Part shown: piece after piece, positions 33,701-48,700 of the stretch
Layout: every line of letters begins with the position of its first letter
How positions within the stretch are numbered: the first letter of the stretch is position 1
NCBI GenBank assembly: GCA_023055505.1
Contig: JALIRH010000062.1
Span: 310,001-374,000, forward strand
DNA: 64,000 nt
Reading direction: 5' to 3'
Origin: Callipepla californica brunnescens
Lineage: Eukaryota > Chordata > Aves > Galliformes > Odontophoridae
Program-made: the position numbers and the translations under genes
The notes under the pieces: model-generated
The model's database searches: none
Told to the model about the DNA's origin: nothing
Seen by the model: the letters and a program-made list of their open reading frames with translations, nothing else

Positions 33701-36700
33701 TACACATGCTGTCAGGTTTTTAATTCTCAAACAAAGTCCAGTAATTTTGTGTTGTATTTGTTGGCCTATTTATTGGGTTGAGTGTACTTTACATGTGGTT
33801 TGCTGCTGACCCACAGCAGTCAAACCACAGAATCTGAATTAAGGAAAACTTATAAATTCATTAAATTAGTCTCTTAAACAGGCAATGACTGTACCTCTCT
33901 CCACTTGGCTGATGTATCATTTTATTTTGAGGCCTTTGAACGCTTCGATAAAAGCAGGCACTCACTCATGTGAGAGTGGCTGTTCAAGTCTGTACTACTT
34001 GTGCTATTTAAAGATGGCCAGTTCAGAGCAACCTGGTTTGGAATTTAAGAGTCTGTTCAAAGTGCATTCATATCATGTAGTGGAATGCCTGTATTTGGAG
34101 AAGTGAATCAGTAATGTCTTATGTCTAGCTTTCTGAGAGAATTTTATGTGGGGCTTCTATATCTTGATAGAACTCTTCATTAGAAACTACTTCATATGGT
34201 CCAGTGTTGGGAGATTGTTTGCTCCTGGTTACTGCAAAAGGAAGGAAGTGTGGTATACTCTTTGTCAGATAGAGTTAAATAAAGCTATTGATTTCAAATT
34301 ACTTCAGTTGTGTGTTTGTTGTGGTGTGGTTCTGTTTTTTTTTCTTGATCTTGATTAAGACTCCATCTTTCTCAGTTAAAAGACCAAGGGAAAATATTAG
34401 TAACCAGTGTTACAACAACTAATAATGAAACAAAAGTCAGTTTTAAAGTAGGTAGCTGAATTGGATGTCTTTGCTTCTGAAACTGGCTTACTACAGTAAG
34501 GGTTTTATAGGTAGGGCAGTCTCTCTATTTTGGTACTGATCATTCAAAAACTTTTTTTTTTTTTTTATTGAAAAAGAAAAAAACAACTTCTAAATGTTAG
34601 AAGGAATTTGTTGAGAAGAATCAAGATTTCAGAGTATGAAACCTGTGGAAAGGGTTCTTGTGAGAAGAGAAGCTAAGTAATTGAGGGGTGAATAAGAATG
34701 GAAGGAGATGTGGTATACTTAACCTTGGGAACTAGAAGTTGTATTTTATTTCTCTCTTTTTTTTATTATAGGAACACAAGAGAATTGACGTAATTATTGG
34801 AGGATGATATTACTGTGCTTTTTTTAATGGTTGTCTCCCCTTTTTGCCTTTTTATCTATTTTTGTATCATTTGAGCATCGTCCCCCACTGTTCTATTCAT
34901 AAGCAAGTGCTGGCTTTTGAATTCTGTTTTTGCCTGACCCGATATTCTTTACCGAGTGGCAAAACATACATCAAAATGCTAGACTTGCTTTGCAGCGGTT
35001 TGAGAAATGGCTTCTCATCCATTCTGGGAAGCTTTTGCTAGCTTCACTAGTATCAGTGAAGGAACCATTGTTAGTTTCACAGGAAATCTTCAGTTCTTCC
35101 TTTCTTAAGAACTGAAGGTGTTTACTTAGGTTTCGTAGACATTTTTTATTTTTTTTTTAACAATTGTTTTTATTAGCTAGGCTACTTCCCATGTTTCTCC
35201 AATCACAGGCTTCCCCAGAAACTGTGATTCTGTCATTAGAAGTTTAGCAAAGCTAGATTTTAAGCATTGTAAAGAAGCAGGGTCATTGTCTTATCTTTTA
35301 TATCTTGTGCTTAACTGGATTTCTCTACAATTTTCTGTTACTGCATGCTGAAGTTTGAAGAAGGGCAAAAAATGCATGGGGTTTTCGTGATGCTGATGTG
35401 GGAAATTGGTTATCCCAGGAGAAAAAATGCAGATTCAGGGAAAATTCTGTGCCATGGGGTCTAAATACTTACTGCTTCTCTACAGGCTATGAGTTAGTTA
35501 CCTAAACCTAATCAGAGAAAGGTATTATATTTACTAGGTCCTTTGTTTTTTGAAGGCATGTATTGAATAGTTTGTTCCACTTGGGGAAAGTACTTAAAAT
35601 TAGGCTGATAGACTTCTTTTTTATATAGTGTACTTCTGTACTGTTATACCTCTTAGGTCACTTTTTTCGGTAGTAAATGACTTCAGATATAATATGGTTG
35701 TTTCTATTTCACTTTTGTGCACTGAGCAAGCTGCCTTTTAGGTGTGTGAAGCTTGTACCTGTTCTCATTTTAGTGGGGAGCTTGTAAACCTAGGAAGTGA
35801 AAGTACTACATTAGGGATTTTCAAAACTCATAGTTTTCACATTCTAAATGTGGAAAGGAATGACACTGGTGAAATATTTATGGTTTAACTAGTAGTTAGG
35901 TGGACTTTCTGATTTATTGAATTAGAAATGAATCTTCATGCTAGTAAGAAACTGCTGAAACGCAAAATGGTAAAAAGAGCATGTACTCTTAATGGTAACT
36001 TCTTCAGTTCTCATCTGTGAAAACAAAATGCAGATCAATCTAGAAATAGTTTTGTGTAAATTTTACATTTGCTGTGTATGTGGGATGTTCTCCCAGATAC
36101 TAAGGTGTAATAACAGCTTTCTCACAAATAAATGTCACAAGAACATTACAGTATAAACGCAGTCATTATGGTTGTAAAAGTAGCAATAAAGAAAAAATTT
36201 TTGTACTTTAATGAGTTTCTAGCTTTTTTTATTTTGTATTTTTTATTCTTTTGCGTGCTCTATAATTCTTGAAGCACAGGAGTGCTTTAAGGTTGGCATT
36301 AGAATCATCAGAGCAGATTACTATGGTTGCACTGTCACAAGGCACTACTTTTCCTTTCATATCTAAGACATCTAACTTGATTTTAAACCAAATGGTGAAA
36401 GACTGTGTAGTTTGCAAGATCAATAAATAGATTGCACATAACCGAATTTTCTTTAGTGTTGGTTTTCTTGATCTATGAGTAGCTGAAAAAAAAAGAAAAG
36501 AAAAGCCATGTGAATTGAAAAAATTGATGTAAACAGTTCTTAAGGTAAAGATTGGTTTGCTCGTTGTACTTTCCAATATAAATTCTTAACTTATTTTTGG
36601 GAAATCAGTTCTTTGTAGATGTGAAATCTAATTAATAGAACTGTTCACAAATAGCAAAGTCATACTGAAAATGTGCCTATAAAGGCCTCCTGTCTGTGTG

Positions 36701-39700
36701 GTATTAATTAAAATCCTTGTTTAAATGCATACTGATTTCATAATAAATTGTTTGTAGCTCTGCTTTTCTTGTAAGGGAAACTGAAGCAACTGGTTTCAAA
36801 TGTGGTAGTAAGTACCTGATTATGTGGTATCATGATTTCTGGGTAGAATTAATCATTTTACTTTTTTCCTACCACTTCTGCCATTTGAGCTAGTAGACTA
36901 GAAACGATCTAAAGTTGACATTACCTTCGACTGTTATGGCAGTTATTTTTTTTCCCATCCAGTAGCTGGGGTAGTGTACTCTTTTTTGGTGTAGTTTGTT
37001 GCTACAACTCCAAAGAAAAATTAACATTTAATATGGTTAGAGAATTCATCTCTTGTATTGATGAGAGAAAATTCTAAAAAAAAGCTTGGTTTGTTTAATG
37101 TACCTGAAGGATGAGAAAGCATGGTTGTGCTCAAACCAGCATACATGCACATATTTCTCTGCCTTCCTTCCCCACTGGGAAGGGTAGCAAACAAGGGAAT
37201 ACCTGTCTAAGCTGAAGACTATTATCACTTCAAGAATGAGAAAAGTGAAAACATATCCTGAATATGTTTAGGGAGGAGGACTGTTTCTAAGTCTGGGGGC
37301 AAGAAGAGGTAGACTTTCATTAGGATTTTATGTCAGCTCTTTGCTGTTTTCAAGAAAGGGAATGAAGACTTTCTGCCTTTGGTAACTTTGTGCGAGCTTC
37401 GCTACACCAGAAGTCTTCTGATCCCCAGGAATAAAGGTATAAATGATCACTTCCCTTCATATGCAAAATCCATTCAACAAACTATAAGAGGCAGTTTGTC
37501 TGCATAATTTCTTGTGACCTTTTCTTGAAGAGATGTAAAAATGATTTCTGGTTATCATCTTTTTTATACATCTGTTTAGCAGAAACATTTCAAATAGATT
37601 GTACCAAATATAAATATAGAATTTTTCATCCTGGTTAATTTGATGATCCTTTTCATTATAGGAGCCTATTAGTAGTGCTATTTTCTCATTTTAAGCTTCA
37701 GTTACCCTTTGTTTAACTTGAAACTAATTCTGTGTTCTGAAATAACTTTTTTTCTGGCCAAATAAATATTTTGCTTGTTTTCATCTGAAATCTGGGGAGA
37801 AAAATCTCTTAATTCTAATGTGGTGTTAGAAAGCAGAGTTCCTTTATTCCTCACAATATGTACTGGAACACTTGACAAACAGGAACATTCTCCCAGAGTT
37901 CATGTTCTACATCTTTAAACAGTTAAGACATACTTCTGCAGTACATTGGCGTACGTATTCATTCTTTTCCAAGATTTCAGTAGTACATGCTAATTACCCT
38001 CTAGACATGTGCAATTGCACATAAGGTGGTTGTATATACCCACTTTATCCTCATTTTTCCAAGACTGGCTTAATCACTTAAACTTTTGGCTGACCTTTAG
38101 CTATTTTTCCCCAATTTGGCAAATTTTCAAATTTTCCATTTTCTATATGCCATAATGAGCAAATTCCAAAGCAACATATGTGAAAATCTGAGGAAAACGT
38201 CCTTGTACCTGGTAAAGTGAAGAGTAGTCTGTTATGACTCCATTTCTTCTTGTGAAGCAGAATTAGAAGAAAACAAAGCTGTTAACACACCAAGTGAAGT
38301 TGAAATGGAAAGTTTTAGAATTAGCTTGCATCGATTCCTTTTGCTGAACTAATATATTAGTCCTTAAAGTAATATACTGATCCCTGTTGCTAAACAGACC
38401 AGCCTGGCAGCATAGTTTTTACTGAAAGTGAGATGAAGAATGGCAGTGTGACAGGAATTTGGTGTAAGTTCTTTTAAATAAAAGTACCATTGTATTGTAC
38501 ACTGTCAAATACTCTTTTTTTTTTTTTTTTTCATCTTTTCTTTTTGTGAGAAACTTGTTGTTAAGGAAAGATAATTCTTTACATTCCCATTTCTTCTAGA
38601 CAAATGATGTAATTATTATCATATTTCTTTTTTTCCCCTTCAGCCCAGTGTATTAATTGTGAGCTACAAGGAACTGTCAAAAGCAGCTTCTCAGTTTGGA
38701 CCTTATAAGCAAGCAGAGTGGCGACCTGATGGCACCATGATAGCTGTTTCAGTAAGTAACTAATATTTATCTTATGTGAATATATAATAGTACCAAGTGT
38801 ACCAGAAACTTTCTTCAGTAATTTTAGTGCTTTTTTTTTTTCTCTGAAGAATGAATTGTAGTTCTTTATTAAAATGTTTATATGTGTTTGCTAGTGGTTG
38901 TGTAGTATCTCAGTATTTTTGTGATCTGGTCACAAAGAATAAATATGTGAATGAAGGAAATAACTGAAGAGTTAGGCCACATGAGCATGTTTGGCTTGCT
39001 AAGTAGAACGTAAAGATTTTTCAGAAAGGTGAGTCTTAAATGGATGAAAATGTGGATGAAAAGTTGAACTCGTCTTGCGTGTGGGGAAAAGTTTAGTCGT
39101 GTTTCATAACTGGTGCTTTGCTCACATTAGTTCAGTGGAATATTTCAGCTCCAATATTTAGAATTAAGTTGGAGGAGTAAGACGCAGCAAAAGTAAAAGT
39201 AGAGGTTTCAGAAGTCAGAATACAGTATGAGTATGTTGTTCTTGCAGCTTTTGGCCAGGTCTTAACTTGCTGTGTATCTTTTTGTAGCTTTTTAAGTCAA
39301 AGTTGTCAAATTTTCTTGCAAGAAAGTGCAAAAGATTGACATTTTAAAATACCCATCAAAAATGGGAAATGAGGAATTACGAATCATGTAGTAATTACTG
39401 TCTTGTTGGCAACTTTATTGCTAAATATCTTTTATACTTCAAATGGTGCCTGTAGCATCGTGCAGATTTTAAACTGATCAGACATTCTGTCATACTGGAA
39501 AACACTAGATGGGTGATGAAATTGTTCCTGCTTCTCCTAAACTTCCAAAGATCCCATTTTTGTATTTAATGCTGGTGCTATTCTTTTCTTTGATAGTTAG
39601 CTTACATTGTATAAATCATTTAAAAGGATCAATTGAAATCAATGCAGTAATTACTGCTAGTATTTCTGTTTGTATCAGATTATGTTTTCAGGTTGTAAAA

Positions 39701-42700
39701 GATCATACTTATCCACAATAGCAAAAAGGAGACTTCTGCAAAATTTACCATGAATAAACTATTAATTCTTCAATTTTATAACACAGAATGTAATCACAAG
39801 TAAACTACTCAAGCATGTTACAATGGCATCTTCATGCAGAAATTCAGGAGATATAGATTGTTGTATTGAATTAATATGTGTATTTTTTTCTATGATGTTG
39901 GGATCCACTTATTAGAGACTTTATGGTTCAACTGATGTTGAGACTTTTTTTTTTTATTTGGTTACTGAACATTCAAGTTATTTTTTGCAGTTTAATGCAT
40001 AGTGTTCTGTTTTTGCTAATGATGTATGCCCATATCTTAAATTCTCAGATTGCAAATTTAGGTTTCACAAAGTAAAAAAAATAAAAAAAGTAAAATTTAT
40101 AAAAGTTTTTACATTTACAAAGTAAAATGGTTAAATAGGGAGTGGGTATAAATCTGTAGCATCTGCACTGAGGTAGTTATTTGTAATGAAGGAAAACTGT
40201 GATCTGGCACTTTAGATTTTATAATATCTTAGGTAGCTTTAACAGTAGGCGGTTAAACAAGCTTAAGCAGTTCTTACTGTTCTTTAGAAATTCTAAAATA
40301 TTTTCTACTAGTATCTTCTTGTGTTAAGCTGTTGGCACAGTTCTAAACTAGTATCTTGCTTTGGAGTATCATATTCACCGTCACTATTCACATATTGTTC
40401 TTTCTTGGTAGAGTTTGATCTTGCTCTTTTTTTCTTTTTCCCCCTTCTTCTCTCATACTCCTGTATTAATAACTTCGTCTAGTGTTGCTGAGCTTAGATT
40501 AGTATGTACAATCATGATAACTGATTCTGCTGAATAAATAAACTTGTATCAAGATGCTTCCATGCAGAGAAGGATACTGGCATTTTAGACCTTTGCCTGG
40601 TTTGAACAGTCCTCCAATACAGGTTGTTTTTCATGTTCATTTCCCAGAACTAAAGCAGAACTTTATGAAACGCCATAGAATATGAGATGTATGTGTGTAG
40701 TGAAATCCCTTGTAAGGCACTAAATGTTTGTGCTTTGACTGTCAGAAATGAGAATGTTTAGTGAACAGATGACAGTGATGAAACTTCACTAAGTTTCATT
40801 GTAGCACAGGTATTATAAGGCAATGTATAATCCTCTCTGAATAAATGTGATCAATTTGCAACAATTATCTGGTTGAATCTTCCACATTTCAGCCAGCTAT
40901 TCATGGAATTTGAGGTTCTGTCTAGAAATGAACCTGTAACAATAGTGACTTGTGTTTTGAATGGGATTTCATCTAGGCCCTTTGTTACAGTATCAGTATA
41001 AAGATTACTTCACTGTATTGTTTTACCTTTCCTTCCAGTATAAGGTAACTTTGAGGTTTAATATTTAATGATGTAATGGAAAGAACCTGTAATGATACTA
41101 GAAGTGAGCATCCTTTTTTTTTTTTTTTTTTCCCCCCCTATATAATGATTGAATGTATTACCACTAATGGAAAATCTTCCAGTTATTTTTCGACTGTCTC
41201 AATATCAGCTTTATGGTTTGGATAGTTTTACACAGGAAAGATATTTGCTTTGGACGCAGGAATTGTGCTTTTAATGCGTTATCAGACTTTTCTGAAGCAG
41301 AAACACGAATTCATTTCAGAATACTTGATTTCTTTGAACTGATGAACAAAGCTAACAAGTGTTACTTTTTCCTTTGTTCACAGAAAAGAAAACCAATCTT
41401 GCACAGCATCTTGAAACCATTCATTTCAGTGCTGCTTATCTTTAGTAATAATGCTTTAGGTACATACCCAGCCTATATTAAAATGTTTGTATGAAGATAC
41501 TGTTTAACTGGAGAACATTTGCCAGTTTGCCTAAAGGATAAATTTGTGCTTTGAACAAGTCATTTTTCTTAATTTTGAACAATAAACTTTGCTAATCATT
41601 TGCCCATCTTGCACTTTTACAAGCACTGGATCAGCTTCTACTTGTGATTGCAAATCTGATGACTAAATGATTTATATATGTATATATATATTTTAATAAT
41701 GTTCTAGTTTTAAGTCAGTCTCCCAGAACAGCAAAATATAACTGGGTATTGGATTATAGTAGAATTTTTTTTCAGGTACTGGGAATTTTAAAATATACTG
41801 TAGTGTCTAAAGGTGGATGAATGAAAACTTTTCAAATCCTGCCTGGCTGACTAAAGCTGAGGGGCAGTGCCTGGCTTCTTTGATCCCTGTATATGTTAAA
41901 GTATATGGAGGTCTTGCTTTGAAGGCCTGCTGCGTTTTACTGGATGCCTTCTGTACTAATTCTCTGTGAAAGCACAACCAATTCTCTCATATTTAAAACT
42001 CAAGATGCTGTTGTTAGAGGATTGTGCTTTTGGAATTTAGGTGACTTAAGTTCCACATACCTGTCTATTTTCATGTATTTAGATCTGTATGAGTCAAACC
42101 AGTCTCTGTGGGATGCATATATCGACTGTATATTTTCATGTTTTCTCCCAAATGAGCGATATATTCAGCAGATTCTGAGAAGTAGTTTAGATTTGGTATA
42201 GAACGAATTTCATACCACTATTTTTTTTTACTATGTCTGAAACTTGGTAGTGTGTATGTGTGCTCGCTCTATGTAAGACACATCGAAATGACAAGAATCT
42301 GTATATATTTTAATCGTATTTCTCTTTCAGACTGCAAATGGATACATCTTGTTTTTTGAAATCCCCTCAGCAAGAGACAAGTATCTTTATGAGCCAATGT
42401 ATCCCAAGTAAGTATTATGAACTTTCTTTGTATTCTCAAGTATGGGAAAATGTTACCAGACAAATCCTGGGCAGATTACGTGATCAAACGCATTGTTTTT
42501 TCTTGTTTGTGTTTTAAATCTCGATGACTACATGGAGTATCTTTCTTTGGAGGTGAAGTCAGTTTAGAGAAGCTGACTTAATTGGCCTGCTGTACCCTGG
42601 CTCAGTTCCTGGCAATTGCTGGCAATTCATGAGTTCTCAAAATTCTGAATAGCAGAGTTAATATTGTCTGATTTTCTAATTCATACAAGGCAGTCTTCTG

Positions 42701-45700
42701 GATTCCTCATCTTTCACTAACTTTAATAGTTACTTAGTAGTAGTTCAGTTAAATATATCATGTTTCTTAGGAATCATTAGTGTTACTTTTTTTTTTAATT
42801 CCTTTCTTCCCTCCAACTTTACAATAATTAAGATAATTTTGAAACAAATGGGGAAGGAATTTCATATCTCTTGTACACAATAATAACTGTTTATAGAAAG
42901 AATGTGCATGTGTTATGTTGTCATTATTGTCGTCCCTTGTGAGCCATATAATGCATTTCCTTTGTTAAAATGTAATGTGACTGTATATTGGATGCATTTG
43001 TGCTTAACTTAATTGACTTCTAGTGTGATTTGGCATAATTTGAAAATATTTAGGTGAGATTAAAACCTTAATGGTGTATTTGTATATTTGCATGTTTACA
43101 TAGGCAGACTTTATAGCTGTTGATTGAATTCAGTTTGTTCACAGGAATAATAAAATGCTCTTGATTTATCATTGATTTCTATGGGGGGGAAGGTAGTGTT
43201 TTCATGTTCACTGAGTAAGTTAAAGTTTGGTGGGTGGGTGTCATGGATTAAGGACTTTTTGTATGTGATAGGGTTAGGCCCTCCCTGCTTCTACCCCTTC
43301 CCCTGTGGGAATCTGTCAGAGAGGTGAGAAGGAGGAATTACGCGACTGAGATAAGGAGTAAACTATTTTACTAAAAATGGTAAAGGTATTTGGTATAATA
43401 CAGTATGAAAGGAATCATTAGAAATAAATCACACAAATGGGAAAGAGAGGACACCAACAGGCCAAAGCTGGGTGTTTCCCACAGTCTGTCCAGGGAACAG
43501 CCTCTCAGTGGAAGAACACAAAAAAGCACCTGTGTCTGCAAATGGAAGCCTGTGAGGAGCACTGGATGAAGATGATGGCATATAGGAGGAAAACATAAAG
43601 ACATAATTGTTAAATCATGAACTTTTAAAATTTTAATGTTTATGGAGGATTTTTTTTAATTTCATTATAATAATAATAATCTCATTATAATAATACAAGT
43701 ATTAATTGGGAGAAATGACTTGGCAGCTAGTAGAAATTTTCAAACTGAATTTTTTCACTTCAGTGAGCAAATAATTGTAGGTGTTACTCTGTTGTAATGT
43801 ATCTTTTTCTTCTGAAATAGTCCTCAAAGCTGTGGGTTTAAGTGGAATTTACTGTTGCAAGCTATTTGTCAGTATTCCAGAAACTTAAGACTAATATGAA
43901 CAAGTTATATTACAGTGCTTGCTTTTTCTGGAATTCTAGTAGATCAGATTTACAAACTGACTTGTCACATCTGACGTATGTCTTCAGAAAAAAAAAAGAG
44001 AGAAAAAAATATTAGAGAAGCCTAACCTGCTAAACAAACTGTTGAAATAAATAAATGAAATTAGTATGTCTGTAGCTGCACATAATGCAAATGAAGTAAA
44101 CAGTAAATGATGGAATGCTCTTCTTTGATTGGGCATATATTTTTAACTGGTAAAATCTGAAACTATATGGAAATAAGTGTAAAGTATGCAGTAAGAGTGA
44201 AAGAAATGTTGGAACTTTAGTTGTGCCATGTTAAGGCTGGATTTGAAAATAGCTATCAAGCTATATCAGACTAACTTTCATATAAAAATATTGGTGACTT
44301 GTCAACCTAAAAGTGCATGTTTTATGAGAAAATATTTGTTACATGTGCTGTCTATTGAATGGTGAGGAATTTAGAGTGTATTTATCAAGCCAAGCGGATA
44401 ATATAATGCAGTTTCTATGAATGAAAAAGGCAAGGTGCTTGTCCCATCAGAGTTTTTGTTGGGTTGCTCACAATCTCCTAAGGCTAATGCGTGGACTTAA
44501 CTTAAGAAGATCTAACTGAACTTGCTGGGATTACTAGTCTGTCTATATTTAGCTCTCAGTTTTGAAAACTTACTCAAAATTACTACAGTTCTGATTATAT
44601 TAGATTAAAAGACAGGCAGACAACCAGTAGTGTTTGTGTTATGTATGCTGGGGTTTACTGAAGATTGTTCTGTAAGGTTTTGGGATGAGTTGAACTTCTT
44701 TTCCTGTGCAGGTACAGTGCTTTGTCAGTAGGTAGTTTTGCTAGTTCTGCTTTGTAATTTCTCCTGTGTTGATCAGATATTAAACAAAAAACAAAACAAA
44801 AAAAAAAAAAAAAAAAAACACACACAAACAAAAAACCTAACTCCCAGAGCCAGGCCAAAATGAACCAGCAGACAAACTAAACAAAAAACTTGGACTGGAA
44901 CTTTAAATTCTTGGGGAGATGCTTTCATTTTCCAAAGATGAAACCATTTCACTGAAATACTTGTATTTTATTTCTCCAGGACTGAAAAATTTACCAAATG
45001 TGTTCTGTTAACTATGAAGCAATTAAAAAAAAAGCATTGCAAGGACTCATATTTCTTTCATTGTGTCTGAAAAGCATCATATTACTGTTTTCTCTTGCCA
45101 TAGCAGTGTGTTCTTGGCTCCTTCTTGTATGCTGGCAATAGTGATTATGCAGCTGTGCCTTAAGGCAAGCTAAGTTGCTGACCTGATGGGGAATCTAAAC
45201 CTACCTCTTTTCCTTCTTTAACTCCCTGCGCACCCTCCCCTAGATTCTAGTAGCTTAGCTTGTGAGCCCTCATACAGTGTAACAAGAAGGGCTGGTGTTA
45301 GGAAGTGGTGTCCTTGAAGTAGCCTTCAATGTAAGGAACTGATTGTTAGAATTTTCTGTTCATTAGCAGGATTTCAAAGTTCAGGAACATGCAGTGACTG
45401 GACAGTGATACTTGTGTGGTGATTCTCTTCAGTTCATGATAAAACAGTTGTTTGTGTGACATTTTAACAGTCATGCAAACACTGATTCTGACTTGTCCAG
45501 CTCTGACTTCTGTAGTTACTTGTCTATGTTGTCCATGAGTAGCAGTGTGGTGAGTTTCCAAGAATGTTGGGAAGATTGAAGACTGTTCTTGTATTTGAGT
45601 AGGGTTAGGACAGTGTCTCATCAGCTACTCGAAACAAAAATGAAAAGAAAACAGATCAACTGTAGGTCTATGTACTCTGGGTATCTGAGGTAAAGACTTT

Positions 45701-48700
45701 TTCCCCCCTACCATTCTTCTCTTTGGCTACCTCCATGACACGCCAGGAAGTTAAAGATTTACCAGTTTTGTTTTGCCTCCAGCTAACAGACACACTTGTT
45801 CCAAAGTAGTCTTTTATGTTTGGACTTGGTCCTGTTCTTAAAATTTGGAATAATGATCTAACCAAATCTAGTTTCTGTAAGCAGAATGAGGCCAGTCCTC
45901 CAGTACCCTTTCTTCAAATAACCAGCTCTGACTGAGTCATAAATTATAAGCATCTTGACAAAAAAAGATAAAATAAAACTCTGTTAATGCAGTTTCAGCT
46001 TGGAAAGAGTTCTTAAGTACTGCAGGTAAATATAATGAGGTCACGGTGCACTGAGAGTACACACCAGAAACTTGCTCAGCAGCACTTGAATCCTGATGCA
46101 AGACTTTCTAGTTTAATGAGTAGTTGAACTTGTGGTTATATTTTATCCCGTAAATATGAAAAAGCTAATAAGTATCGTCTTTAAGTTCTCCTGTCACCTT
46201 AGCTCTCATTTAAGTACAGTGTGCATGTTTTACTGTCCGTAAATAGAAAATGTCAGAAAAATAGATAAGGTACTTTCTTGGCCATAGGGTTTCTTTTGCA
46301 TTCCTCTGCTTTAGGCAGTTGGTAGATGCAGTGAAGTTACGGATGTGTAAGGCATTACTGTTTTTGAAACGAATACTTGTTTCAAAACTTGTTTCAAACT
46401 ATAGAGTTTGGTTGATAATTGAAATGCCTTAAATAATTGTTTAACCTTCATTTAAAGAAATGGACCAAAAAAGCCTATGAAAATAAAAGTGCTCTGTTAT
46501 CTTTTATGTGAAGTTTTTCCTATATATGATGGAGCAGGATGATCCTGACGTGCTTACCCGTATTTAAACTGTTAGCACAACTGTTCCAAAACAAGCAAAC
46601 AACAAAAATCTGTATAGGAGTATGTGGGAAGTGAGGGAAACACTTTAGCCTATACTTCAGTACATGTTGCAATATATTGTTTTAAATTCTAATCTTGTTA
46701 TACCTTTTGAGGCTTATGTGGTTAATAGCAGCATTCTGTTGTGACTTCTGGATATTTTTCCAAGTTGTTCTAATGAAGAAATGTTTTTGGCTCTATTGAT
46801 ACTTTGCTGGAGCTTGCTAGTTTGTGGAATAAATGCTTAGTCCTGCTTAATCTGTTCAACTAAAAACACATTTAAACAAAAAAAGTGAGGTAAAATAGAC
46901 TGCCACAGACTATTTTACTGTTCCAGCTCTTAAAAACCTCTCTCCAGTTCATAGCAGACTTGGAAGAGATGCAGTGTTGGCCATTAGCCCACGATCTGAG
47001 ATACTTCCCAGGAGTGAAAGCAAGTACAAAGTTCTGCTTCAATTAGTTCAGTCTAATTTTACCACTGTATTACTAAAATTACTACAAAATAAAACAAAAG
47101 AATTTGTGATAATAGAATGGTAAATTATGTTTAATCTCTACATGTGGTACACTTTAAAGTGGTAGTGCACGTGCGTAAATACAGTGACAATGTTTTTTGA
47201 GGAACGTCCAGAGGAATTTGTACAGATATTGTACAGATTGTTTCATGGGGAAGAGATGTACAATGCCATCACAGTAGAGACTTCTCTCTGCTGAATTGTT
47301 GATTATTTCCATTCAGAATTTCAGCAAAAATAGTGACAAGACTTGTAACTGAAAAGACACTGTGGTGATTTAACGCTGAGTATATTTTTGTCTCATATTT
47401 CTTCGTATCCTCAAGTGGTCCCTGCTAAGGGCCATAAATTTAGAATCAGGCCTGAATGTCATGTTCTAACCAACACAAGCACATTGACAAGCTAATGTTT
47501 ACATTCCAGTTCATAGTACTGGATTAACGCTTATATATCTCATTAGAGTATTTGTGCCCTACTCTTTTTGGGCATTTTTTAAAACTTTTTCCTTTCCTTT
47601 AGCAAGACTGTTAATAGGTGCTATAAGTTACCTCATCAGTAGGGATTTTTTTTCCCTGATTCAGTGTACTTAAGATTAGTGTGCAGAAATGTTTTGAACT
47701 TTAAACTCTGCAGGGATAACCGGTGAGGTATACAGTTAATTAACTTATTGTATAATTGTTCTTGGTAATTATGCATGCACTACATTTCACATGTGTGATT
47801 TTTCCTTGTTAAAACAACAAAGTTGTTTCAGACATTGATTGGACAGTGTATATTTAAAACCTGGTTAGTTGTAAAATTTTATTAAACACTGTGGCATTTG
47901 CTAATCCAGGTCATGGTTCAGGAGCAATTAAGAAATCTTTGAAACTGAAATAACTTGTTACACCATTTCACTTTTAAAATTAGTATGTCAGTTGTCATTC
48001 ATAGAATCATAGAATGTCTTGCTTGGAAGGGACCTCAAGGGTCATCAAGTTCCAACCTCCCAGCCACGGACAGGGTTGCCACTGGATCATGTACTAAGAT
48101 CAGGCTGCCCATGGGCTCATCCAGCCTGGCCTTAAACACCTCCAGGGACAGTGCATCCACAGCCTCTCTGGGCAACCTGTGTCTGCACCTCACCACTCTC
48201 AGTAAAAAAAGAACTTCACCCTGGTCTCACCTTTCCTTTAGTTTAATATACTGATAGTGTCCTGTCATTATCTACCCATGTAAAAAGTTGATTTCTGTCA
48301 TGTTCATGAACTTCCTTTAAATGCTGCAAGGCTTCAGTGAGTTCTCCCTGCAGCCTTCTCTCTCCAGTTTTAATAAACCTGGTTCATTCAGCCTATCTTC
48401 ATAGGAGAGGTGCTCCACCCCTTGGGTCTTCTTTGTGGCCCTCCTTCAGACCCACTCAAACAGCTACAATTCTTTCTTGTGCTGAGGACCTCATTCCTGG
48501 ACCCAGGACTCCAGATGTGGGTCAGTTCCCTTGCCATACTGGCCACCCCTCTTCTGATGAGAAACATGATACCGTTGTCATTCCAGGCTGCAAGCATACA
48601 CTGGTGGCTCACGTTAAGTTTTTTATCAAACAGAACCCTTAAGTCCTCTCCACAGGACTGCTCCCAAGGAGTTGTTCTCCCAGTTTGTATACATATCTGG

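Larger units (their letters stand above)
27703..38643 (+). other. RIC1: RIC1 intron 1
   Basis: Large first intron with one young CR1 and a 32-bp minisatellite, both listed separately. It also has T-rich tracts near 31560-31580, 34551-34566 and 38515-38531, and an (AT)n run at 31188-31201. No alternative coding exon is supported. Confidence 0.85.

Noticed and set aside
44785..44830. A-rich run as a processed pseudogene tail
   Set aside because: The upstream sequence shows no resemblance to a known spliced coding region and no flanking duplication is visible; treated as a simple repeat.
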